Of a stretch of 64,000 nt of DNA, positions 19,099-28,456 are shown one piece after another. This stretch comes from an uncultured Porphyromonadaceae bacterium. Lineage in GTDB: Bacteria > Bacteroidota > Bacteroidia > Bacteroidales > Muribaculaceae. The translations under genes were made by a program, and so were the position numbers. Each line of letters opens with the position of its first letter. The first letter of the stretch is position 1. The stretch spans positions 37,570 to 101,569 of the forward strand of contig CAMWNB010000001.1 of the NCBI GenBank assembly GCA_947175495.1, in the 5' to 3' direction. Below the pieces are notes generated by a model. The model was given only the letters and a program-made list of their open reading frames with translations, was not told where the DNA came from and ran no database searches.

Positions 19099-21326
19099 AA
19101 AGCATATATCCATTGATAATCGCGGCTGTGGCCGCAACCTCGGCATCGGCCGAGACACCGCTCTACCTCAACCCCGATGCTCCCATCGAGGACCGCGTGG
19201 AAGACGCGCTTTCGCGCATGACCCTTGAGGAAAAAGTGGCCCTGTGCCACGCGCAGAGCAAATTCTCGTCGGCAGGCGTGCCGCGTCTCGGCATTCCCGA
19301 ACTGTGGATGAGCGACGGCCCCCACGGCGTCCGTCCCGAGATTAACTGGAACGACTGGGGACACGCCCGCTGGACCAACGACTCCTGCACGGCTTTCCCG
19401 GCTCTCACCGCCCTTGCCGCCACCTGGAATCCCGCTCTCTCTGCCGCTTACGGCAAGAACGTGGGTGAAGAGGCGCGCTACCGCGAAAAGGACGTGCTGC
19501 TCGGACCCGGTGTCAACATCTATCGCACGCCTCTCAACGGCCGCAACTTCGAGTACATGGGCGAGGACCCCTGGCTGGCGTCGGTCATGGTGGTGCCCTA
19601 TGTGCAGGAACTGCAGAAAAACGGCGTGGCGGCCTGTGTAAAGCATTTCGCGCTCAACAATCAGGAACGTTGGCGCGGCAACATCAATGTCGATGTGAGC
19701 GACCGCGCTCTCTATGAGATATATCTGCCCGCCTTCAAGGCTGCCGTGCAGCAGGGTGGGGCGTGGACCGTCATGGGTGCCTACAACAAGGTGTGGAACC
19801 AGCATTGCTGCCACAACCAACGCCTGCTTGAAGACATCCTGCGAGGCGAATGGGGCTTCGACGGAGCTGTCATCACCGACTGGGGCGGCGCCCACGACAC
19901 CCGCGAGGCGGCGCTCAACGGCCTTGACATCGAAATGGGTTCGTTCACCAACGGTCTCACCTCCGAAAGCGAGTTCACATACGACGATTACTATCTTGCC
20001 CGCCCCTTCCTCGAGCTCATCCGCAAGGGTGAGGTTCCCGAGTCGACGGCCGACGACAAGGCACGCCGCATCCTGCGTCTTATCTTCCGCACGGCCATGA
20101 ACACGCGCAAGCCCTTCGGCTCGCTGCACAGCCCCGAGCACTATGCCGCAGCCAAGGCCATAGGCGACGAAAGCATCGTATTGTTGAAAAACAGCGGCAT
20201 TCTGCCGCTCGATCCTGCGGCCGGCAAACGCATCCTTGTGGTAGGCGACAATGCCACACGCGTACTCACCAACGGCGGAGGTTCGTCCGAGCTGAAAGTC
20301 AAAGACTATATCTCGCCCCTCGATGGCATCACCGCTGTGTTCGGCGCGGACAACGTGGACTATGCCCGCGGTTATGCCGCCGGTCCTCCCATGTACGACC
20401 GCGACGAGCCCGTGCCGGCCTCCGTGCAGGATTCGCTGCGCGCCGAAGCAGTGGCTCTGGCAGCCGGAGCCGATGTGGTGATCTACGTCGGAGGCCTTAA
20501 TAAAAATGCCTTCCAGGACTGCGAGGGTCAGGACCGCACGGGCTACGGACTTCCGTTCGGCCAGGACGAGCTTATCGAGGCTCTCGTCAAGGCCAATCCC
20601 AACATCGTGATTGCCAACATCAGCGGCAATGCCTATGCCATGCCATGGGCCGACAGAGTGCCTGCCATCCTGCACTCCTCCTATCTCGGCACCATGGGCG
20701 GCGCGTCCATAGCCGATGTGCTCGCCGGCCGTGTCAACCCGTCCGGCAAGCTGCCTTATTCCATCCCCGTGCGCCTTGAGGACTGCGCAGCCCATAGCTT
20801 CGGCGTCGACTCCTATCCCGGCGTGGAGAGCGAGAGCGGCGACGTGCTCTTCGGAGTGTGCGCGCCGCAGCAGCGCTACGAGGAGGACCTGCTCGTGGGC
20901 TACCGCTGGCACGACACAAAAAAAGTGCCTGCCCGCTACGCTTTCGGCCATGGCCTCAGCTACACCGCCTTCGCCTACGGAAAGCCCGTGCTTTCTGCCA
21001 AGGAAATGACGGCCGAGGGCGACAAACTCACTGTCACGGTGCCCGTCACCAACACCGGTTCGCGCGAAGGCGCCGAAGTGGTGCAGCTCTACATCGGCGA
21101 CGACAAAGCCTCCGTGCTCCGTCCGGTCAAGGAACTCAAAGGCTTTGAAAAAGTGACCCTTGCTCCGGGCGAGACCCGCGACGTCACCTTTACCGTTACC
21201 CCGGAGATGCTTGCGTTCTTCGACGCCGGCGCACATGCCTGGCGCACCGAACCCGGCACGTTCACTCTCTATCTGGGCGGTTCCTCCGCTTTCACTCCCG
21301 CAAAAGCGAAATTCAAACTGAAGTAA
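19095..21326 (+). CDS. GH3 beta-glucosidase/beta-xylosidase
   Basis: The 743-residue product has a signal peptide (cleavage near ASAET) and the full GH3 plan. The TIM-barrel part has [39 protein letters not shown] and nucleophile Asp262 in VITDWGG. The alpha/beta sandwich has probable acid/base Glu477 in DCEGQDR. A fibronectin-like C-terminal domain follows ([19 protein letters not shown]). It would split beta-linked glucose (or xylose) from de-branched oligosaccharides. Its ATG overlaps the GH2 stop, and xylA starts 22 bases later, so GH2, GH3 and xylA form one transcription unit. Confidence 0.94.
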   Translation: MKSIYPLIIAAVAATSASAETPLYLNPDAPIEDRVEDALSRMTLEEKVALCHAQSKFSSAGVPRLGIPELWMSDGPHGVRPEINWNDWGHARWTNDSCTAFPALTALAATWNPALSAAYGKNVGEEARYREKDVLLGPGVNIYRTPLNGRNFEYMGEDPWLASVMVVPYVQELQKNGVAACVKHFALNNQERWRGNINVDVSDRALYEIYLPAFKAAVQQGGAWTVMGAYNKVWNQHCCHNQRLLEDILRGEWGFDGAVITDWGGAHDTREAALNGLDIEMGSFTNGLTSESEFTYDDYYLARPFLELIRKGEVPESTADDKARRILRLIFRTAMNTRKPFGSLHSPEHYAAAKAIGDESIVLLKNSGILPLDPAAGKRILVVGDNATRVLTNGGGSSELKVKDYISPLDGITAVFGADNVDYARGYAAGPPMYDRDEPVPASVQDSLRAEAVALAAGADVVIYVGGLNKNAFQDCEGQDRTGYGLPFGQDELIEALVKANPNIVIANISGNAYAMPWADRVPAILHSSYLGTMGGASIADVLAGRVNPSGKLPYSIPVRLEDCAAHSFGVDSYPGVESESGDVLFGVCAPQQRYEEDLLVGYRWHDTKKVPARYAFGHGLSYTAFAYGKPVLSAKEMTAEGDKLTVTVPVTNTGSREGAEVVQLYIGDDKASVLRPVKELKGFEKVTLAPGETRDVTFTVTPEMLAFFDAGAHAWRTEPGTFTLYLGGSSAFTPAKAKFKLK

Positions 21327-21348
21327 TCTTTTAAATCCCTATCTTATA

Positions 21349-22662
21349 ATGGCAAAAGAATATTTTCCTTCAATCGGTAAAATCAAGTACGAAGGCGTAG
21401 AGAGCCACAATCCCATGGCTTTCCGCTACTACGACGCAGAGCGCGTGGTTCTGGGCAAACCCATGAAAGAATGGCTTAAGTTCGCAATGGCCTGGTGGCA
21501 CACCCTGTGCGCCGAAGGCGGCGACCAGTTCGGCGGGGGCACAAAGAAGTTCCCCTGGAACGAAGGCACCGACGCCATGGCCATTGCCAAGCAGAAGGCA
21601 GACGCAGGCTTCGAGATCATGCAGAAACTCGGCGTTGAGTACTTCTGCTTCCACGACACGGACCTGATCGGCGACCTCGACGGCATCGACGACTACGAGA
21701 GCCGCATGCAGGAAATCGTGGCCTACCTGAAAGAGAAGATGGCCGCCACGGGCATCAAGAACCTGTGGGGCACGGCCAACGTGTTCGGCAACGCCCGCTA
21801 CATGAACGGCGCGGCCACCAACCCCGACTTCGACGTAGTGGCCCGCGCCGCCGTGCAGGTTAAGAACGCCATCGACGCCACCATCGCCCTCGGCGGTCAG
21901 AACTACGTTTTCTGGGGCGGCCGCGAAGGCTACATGAGCCTTCTGAACACCGACCAGAAGCGCGAGAAGGAGCACTTGGCCACGTTCCTGACGATGGCCC
22001 GCGACTATGCCCGCGCTCATGGCTTCACCGGCACGTTCCTGATCGAGCCGAAGCCCATGGAGCCGAGCAAGCACCAGTACGACGTTGACACAGAGACCGT
22101 CGTAGGCTTCCTCAAGGCCCACGGCCTCGACAAGGACTTCAAGGTAAACATCGAGGTGAACCACGCCACTCTCGCCGGCCACACGTTCGAGCACGAGCTT
22201 GCCGTGGCCGTTGACAACGGCATGCTCGGCAGCATCGACGCCAACCGCGGCGACTACCAGAACGGCTGGGACACCGACCAGTTCCCCATCGACAACTACG
22301 AGCTGACGCAGGCCATGATGCAGATTATCCGCAACGGCGGCCTCGGCAACGGCGGCACCAACTTCGATGCCAAGACGCGTCGCAACAGCACCGACCTGGA
22401 GGATATCTTCATCGCCCACATCGCAGGCATGGACGCCATGGCCCGCGCCCTTCTGAGCGCCGCCGACGTACTGGAGAAGTCTCCCTACAAGCAGATGCTT
22501 GCCTCCCGCTACGCCAGCTTCGACTCCGGCGAAGGCAAGAAGTTCGAGGAAGGCAAGCTGAGCCTTGAGGACGTCGTGGCCTACGCCAAGACACAGCCCG
22601 AGCCCGCCTGCACCTCCGGCAAGCAGGAGCTCTACGAGGCCATCGTCAACATGTACGCATAA
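21349..22662 (+). CDS. xylA: Xylose isomerase
   Basis: The 437-residue cytoplasmic enzyme converts D-xylose to D-xylulose. Catalytic His102 and Asp105 (FHDTD) and metal ligands Glu233 (LIEPKPMEP), Glu269 and His272 (IEVNHATL), Asp297 (SIDAN), Asp308 and Asp310 (WDTD) are all present. Length matches class II xylose isomerases. No xylulokinase gene is in the window. Its position after three glycosidases ties the locus to a xylose-containing glycan. Confidence 0.98.
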   Translation: MAKEYFPSIGKIKYEGVESHNPMAFRYYDAERVVLGKPMKEWLKFAMAWWHTLCAEGGDQFGGGTKKFPWNEGTDAMAIAKQKADAGFEIMQKLGVEYFCFHDTDLIGDLDGIDDYESRMQEIVAYLKEKMAATGIKNLWGTANVFGNARYMNGAATNPDFDVVARAAVQVKNAIDATIALGGQNYVFWGGREGYMSLLNTDQKREKEHLATFLTMARDYARAHGFTGTFLIEPKPMEPSKHQYDVDTETVVGFLKAHGLDKDFKVNIEVNHATLAGHTFEHELAVAVDNGMLGSIDANRGDYQNGWDTDQFPIDNYELTQAMMQIIRNGGLGNGGTNFDAKTRRNSTDLEDIFIAHIAGMDAMARALLSAADVLEKSPYKQMLASRYASFDSGEGKKFEEGKLSLEDVVAYAKTQPEPACTSGKQELYEAIVNMYA

Positions 22663-22670
22663 GCGAAATC

Positions 22671-22739
22671 CAAGGTCAAAGGTCTGAGGCCCGGGTGCTG
22701 CCCTGGCCTTAGGCCTCTGACCTATTTACCATTACCTTG
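22671..22739. repeat. Nested inverted repeat between xylA and xylE
   Basis: Outer arms CAAGGT (22671-22676) and ACCTTG (22734-22739) enclose inner arms AGGTCtGAGGCC (22680-22691) and GGCCTCtGACCT (22712-22723). It occupies nearly all of the spacer. No T-run follows. It may separate expression levels of the isomerase and the transporter. Confidence 0.6.
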
Positions 22740-22750
22740 AACCATTTATT

Positions 22751-24229
22751 ATGAAAAATCAACAAGGCTCGCGCCTGTACCTTTTTTCCATCGTGCTTGT
22801 GGCCGTGCTGGGCGGACTGCTCTTCGGCTACGACACCGCTGTGATTTCCGGCGCCGAGAAGGGTCTGCAGGCATTCTTTCTCAACTCGCAGGATTTTATC
22901 TATACCGACGGCATGCATGGTGTCACCTGCTCCAGCGCTCTCATCGGCTGCATCATCGGTAGCGCTGTCTCCGGCTTTTTCGCAACCCGCCTGGGCCGAA
23001 AACGTTCGCTGTTTCTTGCAGGCATAATGTTTTTGCTCAGTGCATTAGGCTCCTACTGCCCCGAGTTTCTTTTCTTTGAGTACGGCAAGCCCGACATGTC
23101 GCTGCTCTGGGCATTCAACGCCTACCGCGTGCTCGGCGGCGTCGGCGTCGGTCTCGCCTCGGCTATCTGCCCGATGTACATTGCCGAGGTGGCTCCCAGC
23201 AACATGCGCGGCACGCTCGTGAGCTGGAATCAGTTTGCCATCATCTTCGGCCAGCTCGTGGTCTACTTCGTCAACTTCATGATTCTCGGCGACCACACCA
23301 ACCCTATCATCGAGAAAATCGGTGAAGGAGTTTATGCCGTGTCGTCGGCGTCCGACCCCTGGACCATCTCTACAGGCTGGCGCTACATGTTCGGCTCCGA
23401 GGCCTTCGTAGCCGGCATCTTCTCCATCCTGGTGTGCTTCGTGCCGGAGTCGCCCCGCTACCTCGCCATCGTCGGCAAGGACTCGCAGGCGCTCAAGGTG
23501 CTGTCCCGCATCAATGGCTCCAAAACTGCGCAGACTATCCTGGCCGACATCAAGTCGACCGTCGAGGTGCGTTCCGAGCGCCTGTTCAGCTTCGGTGTCA
23601 TGTGCATTTTCGTGGGAGTGATGCTCAGTGTGTTCCAGCAGGCCGTAGGCATCAACGCCGTGCTCTACTACGCACCCCGCATCTTCGAGAGCATGAACAT
23701 GGGCGACCCGATGATGCAGACTGTCATCATGGGCATCGTCAACATCGCATTCACCCTCGTGGCCGTCTTCACTGTCGACCGTCTGGGTCGCAAGCCGCTG
23801 CTCATCTGGGGTTCCATCGGCATGGCCATAGGCGCCGCCGGTGTCGCCATCAGCAACATCGTGACGGTGGCTCCCATCGTGCCCGTAGTCAGCATCATGG
23901 TCTACAGCGCCAGCTTCATGTTCTCGTGGGGCCCCATCTGCTGGGTGCTCATCGCCGAGATATTCCCCAACAGCATCCGTGGCGCGGCCGTGGCCGTGGC
24001 CGTGGCTTTCCAGTGGATTTTCAATTTCATAGTCAGCTCCACGTTCGTGCCAATGTACAACATCGAACTCGGCTCGATGGGCGTGCGCTTCGGCCACATG
24101 TTTGTGTATGCCCTCTATGGCGTCATCTGCGTCGTTGCGGCCATCTTCGTCTACAAGCTTGTGCCTGAGACCAAGGGCAAGACCCTCGAGGACATGACTG
24201 CCTTCTGGAGCAACCGCAAGAACAAATAA
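22751..24229 (+). CDS. xylE: MFS sugar porter, D-xylose:H+ symporter-like
   Basis: The 492-residue inner-membrane protein belongs to the sugar porter family of the major facilitator superfamily. It has 12 predicted helices and the family motifs GGLLFGYDTAVISGAE, RLGRKRSLFLAG, PESPRYLA, QQAVGINAVLYYAPRIFE, DRLGRKPLL and PETKGKTLEDM. These match E. coli XylE-type transporters. Linkage to xylA supports xylose as substrate, although glucose or arabinose cannot be excluded. It ends the operon and is followed by an intrinsic terminator. Confidence 0.9.
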   Translation: MKNQQGSRLYLFSIVLVAVLGGLLFGYDTAVISGAEKGLQAFFLNSQDFIYTDGMHGVTCSSALIGCIIGSAVSGFFATRLGRKRSLFLAGIMFLLSALGSYCPEFLFFEYGKPDMSLLWAFNAYRVLGGVGVGLASAICPMYIAEVAPSNMRGTLVSWNQFAIIFGQLVVYFVNFMILGDHTNPIIEKIGEGVYAVSSASDPWTISTGWRYMFGSEAFVAGIFSILVCFVPESPRYLAIVGKDSQALKVLSRINGSKTAQTILADIKSTVEVRSERLFSFGVMCIFVGVMLSVFQQAVGINAVLYYAPRIFESMNMGDPMMQTVIMGIVNIAFTLVAVFTVDRLGRKPLLIWGSIGMAIGAAGVAISNIVTVAPIVPVVSIMVYSASFMFSWGPICWVLIAEIFPNSIRGAAVAVAVAFQWIFNFIVSSTFVPMYNIELGSMGVRFGHMFVYALYGVICVVAAIFVYKLVPETKGKTLEDMTAFWSNRKNK

Positions 24230-24250
24230 TCTTACTTTTATCACTGTAAA

Positions 24251-24281
24251 GGGCGCATCGACATCCGATGCGCTCTTTTTA
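24251..24281 (+). terminator. Intrinsic terminator after xylE
   Basis: Stem GCGCATCG / CGATGCGC (24253-24260 and 24266-24273) with a 5-base loop is followed by CTCTTTTTA. Confidence 0.85.
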
Positions 24282-24315
24282 TATGTCCGCAAGCCATCCG
24301 TTCATGAAAAATCCG

Positions 24316-24323
24316 TACCTTTG
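24316..24323 (+). promoter_or_regulatory. Promoter -7 box for aroE
   Basis: TACCTTTG matches TAnnTTTG and ends only 8 bases before the aroE ATG. The transcript would begin at or just before the start codon. Confidence 0.7.
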
Positions 24324-24331
24324 CAGCCGAA

Positions 24332-25093
24332 ATGACGCCGCACAAGCTATACGGACTCGTGGGTCGCACGCTCGGCCACTCTTTCTCACGCTCCTATTTC
24401 ACCGAAAAATTCGAACGTGAGGGCATCGATGCTTCGTACGTCAACCTTGAGCTGTCCGACATCTCAGAGATAACCGGCATCGTGGCCTCGCGTGGCCTCG
24501 CCGGCTTCAATGTCACAGTGCCATACAAGCAGGCCGTAATGCCGCTGCTCACTGCAGGTCTTGCCCCTTCGGCCGAGGTTGTCGGTGCAGTCAATGTGGT
24601 GCGCGTGCTGCCCGACGGGCGCCTGCGCGGCTACAACACCGACGTTTCCGCCTTTGCCGTTTCGCTGCGTGGACTGCTCTCCGGCAGGCCGATGCCGCGC
24701 CGCGCGCTTGTGCTCGGCACCGGAGGCGCCTCCCGCGCTGTGGTGTCGGCTCTGCGCTCCATGGGCATAAAGCCGCTGCTTGTCAGCCGCGCGGCAGGCC
24801 GCGGCGACCTTGCCTATGCCGGCCTCACGCCGGCCGTCATGGCCGAATGCATGCTCGTGGTCAACACAACTCCCCTGGGCATGTGGCCGCGATGCGACGA
24901 GGCCCCCGCCATCCCCTACGACGCCATCACGCCCGCGCATGCCTGCTTCGACCTCGTCTACAACCCCGACCCCACGCTCTTCATGCGCCTTGCGGCCGCC
25001 CGAGGCGCCGCCGTGCGCTCCGGGCTCGAGATGCTGCACCTGCAGGCCGAGGAATCCTGGAATATATGGAATAACATATCTGATAATGAATAA
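24332..25093 (+). CDS. aroE: Shikimate dehydrogenase
   Basis: The 253-residue cytoplasmic enzyme reduces 3-dehydroshikimate to shikimate with NADPH in aromatic amino-acid synthesis. Substrate-site residues are visible: SFSRSYF, catalytic Lys66 in NVTVPYKQ and Asp104 in GYNTD. The dinucleotide fold has VLGTGGASRAV, and NTTPLGMWP and DLVYNPDPT are conserved. The C-terminal QAEESW is typical. The start is fixed by the promoter 8 bases upstream. The end overlaps the next gene by 8 bases. Confidence 0.96.
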   Translation: MTPHKLYGLVGRTLGHSFSRSYFTEKFEREGIDASYVNLELSDISEITGIVASRGLAGFNVTVPYKQAVMPLLTAGLAPSAEVVGAVNVVRVLPDGRLRGYNTDVSAFAVSLRGLLSGRPMPRRALVLGTGGASRAVVSALRSMGIKPLLVSRAAGRGDLAYAGLTPAVMAECMLVVNTTPLGMWPRCDEAPAIPYDAITPAHACFDLVYNPDPTLFMRLAAARGAAVRSGLEMLHLQAEESWNIWNNISDNE

Positions 25094-26024
25094 AATCATC
25101 TACATTGCCATCATTGCCATCATCCTTGTGCCCTGGGACCGCTTCGGGCTGCCTGTGGTGACGGCCCCCATAGCCCTTCTGGCAGGCTTGATTTTTGCAT
25201 TCACGTGCAAGAACCCCTATCCCAAGTTCAACAAAAAGTGCTCAAAATATCTGCTGCAGGTGGCCGTCGTGTGCCTCGGCTTCGGCATGAACCTCCAGGA
25301 GTCGCTGCGCAGCGGCGCCGACGGCATGCTGTTTTCCGTCGTCAGCGTAGTCTCCGTCATGGCCATGGGCGTTATCCTCGGTTATGCCATGCATCTCAAC
25401 CGCAAGACCGCCTACCTCATAAGCAGCGGCACAGCCATATGCGGCGGCAGCGCCATCGCGGCCGTAGGCCCCGTGCTGCGTGCCGACGAGGACGAGATGG
25501 CCGTCAGCCTCGGCGTCATCTTCATTCTCAACGCCGTCGCTCTCTTTATCTTCCCTCCGCTGGGCCATTTGCTCGACATGAGCCAGGCGCAGTTCGGCAC
25601 ATGGGCGGCCATCGCCATCCACGACACCTCCAGCGTGGTGGGAGCCGGCGAGGTCTACGGCGAGGAGGCCCTGCAGATGGCCACGCTCATCAAGCTCACC
25701 CGCGCCCTGTGGATTATTCCCCTTGCCTTTGCCACCATGTTTGTGTTCCGCGACGGCTCCGGCAAGGTGTCCATCCCCTGGTTCATCTTCCTTTTCGTGC
25801 TGGCAATGGTGGCCAACACATATCTGCCGATGCCCGAATGGCTCACGGCCGCTCTCGTGTGGGTGGCGCGCCGCGGCATGGTGGTGACGCTTTTCCTCAT
25901 CGGAGCCTCGCTGTCGCTCGCCACTGTCAGGCAGGTGGGCGTCAAGCCTCTGCTGCTTGCTGTCGCGCTGTGGATTCTCATCGGCGTCAGCTCGCTGCTC
26001 GTGGTGCTCAACACCATAGACTGA
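25086..26024 (+). CDS. YeiH/YadS-type putative permease (UPF0324, putative sulfate exporter family)
   Basis: The 312-residue integral membrane protein has about ten helices. Conserved family segments are FGMNLQESL, ISSGTAICGGSAIAAVGPV, SLGVIFILNAVALFIFPPLGH and HDTSSVVGAG. The family is annotated as putative sulfate exporter, but its substrate is not established. A longer reading frame upstream overlaps aroE in another frame. The ATG at 25086 is preferred because the protein then begins with a membrane helix (MNKIIYIAIIAIILVPWD) and overlaps aroE by only 8 bases. Confidence 0.88.
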   Translation: MNKIIYIAIIAIILVPWDRFGLPVVTAPIALLAGLIFAFTCKNPYPKFNKKCSKYLLQVAVVCLGFGMNLQESLRSGADGMLFSVVSVVSVMAMGVILGYAMHLNRKTAYLISSGTAICGGSAIAAVGPVLRADEDEMAVSLGVIFILNAVALFIFPPLGHLLDMSQAQFGTWAAIAIHDTSSVVGAGEVYGEEALQMATLIKLTRALWIIPLAFATMFVFRDGSGKVSIPWFIFLFVLAMVANTYLPMPEWLTAALVWVARRGMVVTLFLIGASLSLATVRQVGVKPLLLAVALWILIGVSSLLVVLNTID

Positions 26025-27158
26025 TTGCCGGTGCAGGCGCCCTGGAGCCGCATTCCCGCCGTTCCCGCCGCCATAGGCTTCGCGGGCGGCATCCTGTCGG
26101 CCTCTTTCGGCGCCTCCGTGTGGGTGGCTGCGTTGGCGGCCTGCGTCGGCGCGGCGTTGTGGCTGTGGCGGCCCGCACGCTTCTTCGCATCGCTTCCTGT
26201 GGCATTGGCCATAGGTTTCATGGCCGCCGCTTGCGAGCCCCGCTCCGCCGTCCCCTCCGAGCCTCCGGCGGCCCGCGAGGGACTGCTCAACACCATATAC
26301 ACCTCGCCGCTCGACGGCCCTGCGGCGGCTTTCGTGGCCACCACCGTTGTGGCCGACAGCCGCTACCTCGCCCCGGCGCTGCGCGACGACTTCCGCGGAG
26401 CGGGCATCGCCCACATCCTTGCCCTCAGCGGATTCCACGCGGGCATAGTGGCCATGCTCGTGATGTGGCTCACACGCCCCATGCTCGCTGCCGGGCGCGC
26501 ACGCATGCTGCGGCCCGTGGTGGTGCTCGCCGCCGTGTGGGCCTTTGCCGCATTGGGCGGCTTCAGCCCCTCCATAGTGCGCGCGTCGGTCATGCTTTCG
26601 CTGCTGTCGGGAGCGCGTCTGCTGGGGCGCTACACCTCCACGCTCAACGCCCTTGCCGTAGCCGCCCTTGCTATTCTGGCATGGCGTCCTTCAGCGCTCT
26701 TCGATGTGGGATTCCTGCTGTCGTTCGGTGCTGTGGGCGGTATTCTGGCGTTCGCGGGGCCTCTCAATCCGTTTGACCGCCGCACGCGTCCGCGCCTCCA
26801 CGCCGCGGCCTCCCTCGTGGCCGTGCCTCTCGGCGCCACATTGGCCACGGCGCCGGTAGTGGCCGGCGTGTTCGGCTCGTTGCCTCTGATGTTTCTGCCG
26901 GCCAATATGCTCGTGGCCGTGCTGTTCGCACCGTTCTACGTTGTAGCTCTCGCCGTGGTGCTATTGTCGGCCTGCGGCCTTCCATGCGCGCTTCTCGCGC
27001 GCCTTGCCGAAATGCTCTACGCTCTGATGGCCACCGCGGCCGATTCCCTTGCGTCGTCCATTTCCGTCGCGCCCTCTGTCGCTGCCGTCGCCACATTCTA
27101 TTTTGCCCTCGTCTCCGCCCTCATCCTTCTGCGCCGCCACCGCCCGCGTGCAGGCTGA
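26025..27158 (+). CDS. ComEC/Rec2-like membrane protein, core domain only
   Basis: The 377-residue protein carries the ComEC core: GIAHILALSGFHAGIVAMLV (127-146), GFSPSIVRASVML and DVGFLLSFGAVGGI, within about nine hydrophobic segments. Full-length ComEC (about 700 or more residues) forms the DNA-uptake pore. Here the N-terminal OB-fold domain is largely missing and the C-terminal metallo-beta-lactamase-like nuclease domain is absent. No ATG is available at the 5' end: the first possible starts are TTG at 26025, directly after the permease stop, and GTG at 26031. Translation is therefore probably coupled. The role in DNA uptake is uncertain. Confidence 0.82.
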   Translation: MPVQAPWSRIPAVPAAIGFAGGILSASFGASVWVAALAACVGAALWLWRPARFFASLPVALAIGFMAAACEPRSAVPSEPPAAREGLLNTIYTSPLDGPAAAFVATTVVADSRYLAPALRDDFRGAGIAHILALSGFHAGIVAMLVMWLTRPMLAAGRARMLRPVVVLAAVWAFAALGGFSPSIVRASVMLSLLSGARLLGRYTSTLNALAVAALAILAWRPSALFDVGFLLSFGAVGGILAFAGPLNPFDRRTRPRLHAAASLVAVPLGATLATAPVVAGVFGSLPLMFLPANMLVAVLFAPFYVVALAVVLLSACGLPCALLARLAEMLYALMATAADSLASSISVAPSVAAVATFYFALVSALILLRRHRPRAG

Positions 27159-27161
27159 CAC

Positions 27162-27197
27162 AAAAAAAAGCCGGGGACGCATTGCTGCATCCCCGGC
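27162..27197 (-). terminator. Intrinsic terminator of the xerC-hpf unit
   Basis: On the minus strand a stem GCCGGGGA / TCCCCGGC (27170-27177 and 27190-27197) is followed by eight T (27162-27169). It lies 18 bases beyond the hpf stop and just beyond the convergent comEC-like gene. Confidence 0.88.
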
Positions 27198-27215
27198 CGG
27201 TGTATCTGCCGGCTC

Positions 27216-27506
27216 TTATTTGCCTTTCTGCTTCTCGAGCTGTCGGTCGAGAGCCTCCAGGCTCAGGTCCACAGCCTCCTCGAAGGTGTCGGCCACCTTG
27301 TTGGCCACGGCGTCGGCATGGCCGGGCATCGTCAGCTTCACGATAGCCTCTTTGTTCATGGCGGTTTCGGGTTTTACGACCTTGAGCGTGACTTCGGCCA
27401 CGGTTATTTCGGGATAGCGTCGTGCGAGGCGCTCTACTTTCTTGTTGATGAATGCCGTCAGAGCATCGGCGATGTCGAAGTGGATGGCTTGAATACGGAT
27501 GTCCAT
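27216..27506 (-). CDS. hpf: Short ribosome hibernation promoting factor
   Basis: The 96-residue product (MDIRIQAIHF start) is a short HPF/YfiA-type protein that binds the 30S subunit and promotes inactive ribosomes under stress. It has the beta-alpha-beta-beta-beta-alpha pattern with LTAFINKKVERLARRYP, EVTLKVV, AIVKLTMPG and EAVDLSLEALDRQLEK. A start 24 bases earlier is possible, but AAGGAGG lies at ideal distance from the ATG at 27506, which decides the start. It follows xerC with one base between the xerC stop and this start. Confidence 0.93.
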   Translation of the reverse strand: MDIRIQAIHFDIADALTAFINKKVERLARRYPEITVAEVTLKVVKPETAMNKEAIVKLTMPGHADAVANKVADTFEEAVDLSLEALDRQLEKQKGK

Positions 27507-27507
27507 G

Positions 27508-28398
27508 TTATCCTCCTTTTCTTTGTGCACGAGGGTGTGCGAGTTGATAATTGTTTTGTAGGTCTCTGTAGCTCAGGTGGGTGTACACCTGTGTGGTTGC
27601 GAGTGATGCGTGGCCCAGCAGGCGCTGCACCGCGTTCAGGTCGGCGCCGTTGTTGAGCATGTCGGTGGCGAAGGAGTGGCGCAGCACATGAGGCGAGCGC
27701 TTGGCAGAGTGCACCGAGCCGTCGAGCTGCGAGTGAACTATGCGGTTGAGCAGTCCGTAGTAGAGCGGCTCGCCCGAGGGGCGCACGGCGAAGTATTCGG
27801 GGGTGAATCCCACGATGCGGTCGCGCACGGCGCGGTACTGTTCTATGGTCTGCTTCACTTCTTCGGCAAAAGGGATGATTCTTTCCTTATTACGCTTTCC
27901 GAGCACTTTTAGTTCGCGCCGCGTGGTGTCGACGTCGGCGTCGCGCAGCCCCGTCAGTTCGGACGCGCGCATGCCGGTGGCGTACAGCAGCAGCATCACC
28001 ATGTGGGCACGCATCGCCTCGAAATCGTCGGGGTCGAAGCCTGCGTCGAGCACAGTGGCCGTCTCGTCGGGGCGTATGAACGAAGGCAGAGGGTGGGGGA
28101 TGCGTGCGGGTGTGAGTTCTGCTGCAGGATTGACGGCCAGGCCCTTGCGGCGCATGGCCCAGGCGTAGAGCGCGCGCAGCGACTGCACGCGTCGCCGCAG
28201 CGAGCGAGCGGCCACTCCGCCGGCTGCCATCGAGGCTATCCATGCGCGCAGGTCGTCGAGCGTCACTGACGCCAGATCGGGCTCGTCGCCGCCGGCCGCG
28301 AAGTCGCACCACAGGCGCAGGTCCGACCCGTAGGCGCGCACGGTGTGGGCCGAGGCCCCCGTTTCGCTTTCCAGATATTTGAGAAATTCGTCAATCAT
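27508..28398 (-). CDS. xerC: Tyrosine recombinase XerC
   Basis: The 296-residue protein belongs to the XerC/XerD recombinases that resolve chromosome dimers at dif. The N-terminal SAM-like core-binding domain (1-90) contains SAHTVRAYGSDLR. The catalytic domain has the full set: Arg144 (GMRASELTGL), Lys168 (VLGKRNKERIIPF), His237 and Arg240 (PHVLRHSFAT), His263 (LLGHASLATTQ) and nucleophile Tyr272. Length and the RHSFATDMLNNGADLNAVQRLLGH signature favour a housekeeping Xer protein over an integrase. It is co-transcribed with hpf. Confidence 0.94.
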   Translation of the reverse strand: MIDEFLKYLESETGASAHTVRAYGSDLRLWCDFAAGGDEPDLASVTLDDLRAWIASMAAGGVAARSLRRRVQSLRALYAWAMRRKGLAVNPAAELTPARIPHPLPSFIRPDETATVLDAGFDPDDFEAMRAHMVMLLLYATGMRASELTGLRDADVDTTRRELKVLGKRNKERIIPFAEEVKQTIEQYRAVRDRIVGFTPEYFAVRPSGEPLYYGLLNRIVHSQLDGSVHSAKRSPHVLRHSFATDMLNNGADLNAVQRLLGHASLATTQVYTHLSYRDLQNNYQLAHPRAQRKGG

Positions 28399-28456
28399 CC
28401 GCCCCTAATTTAAGAATATTATTCGGCACGACCAAACTTTAAGGGCAGAAAAATCG

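Noticed and set aside
24780..25085. Upstream extension of the permease gene across aroE
   Set aside because: The extra 102 codons are the out-of-frame reading of aroE. The ATG at 25086 starts a clean membrane helix and gives a normal 8-base overlap.
25086..27158. Permease plus ComEC-like gene as one frameshifted protein
   Set aside because: The two parts belong to different families with complete membrane topologies, and the stop/start junction is normal for coupled genes.
28399..28456. Promoter for xerC in the ureD-xerC gap (TAAAGTTTG)
   Set aside because: It has three instead of two bases between TA and TTTG and was not called as a promoter.
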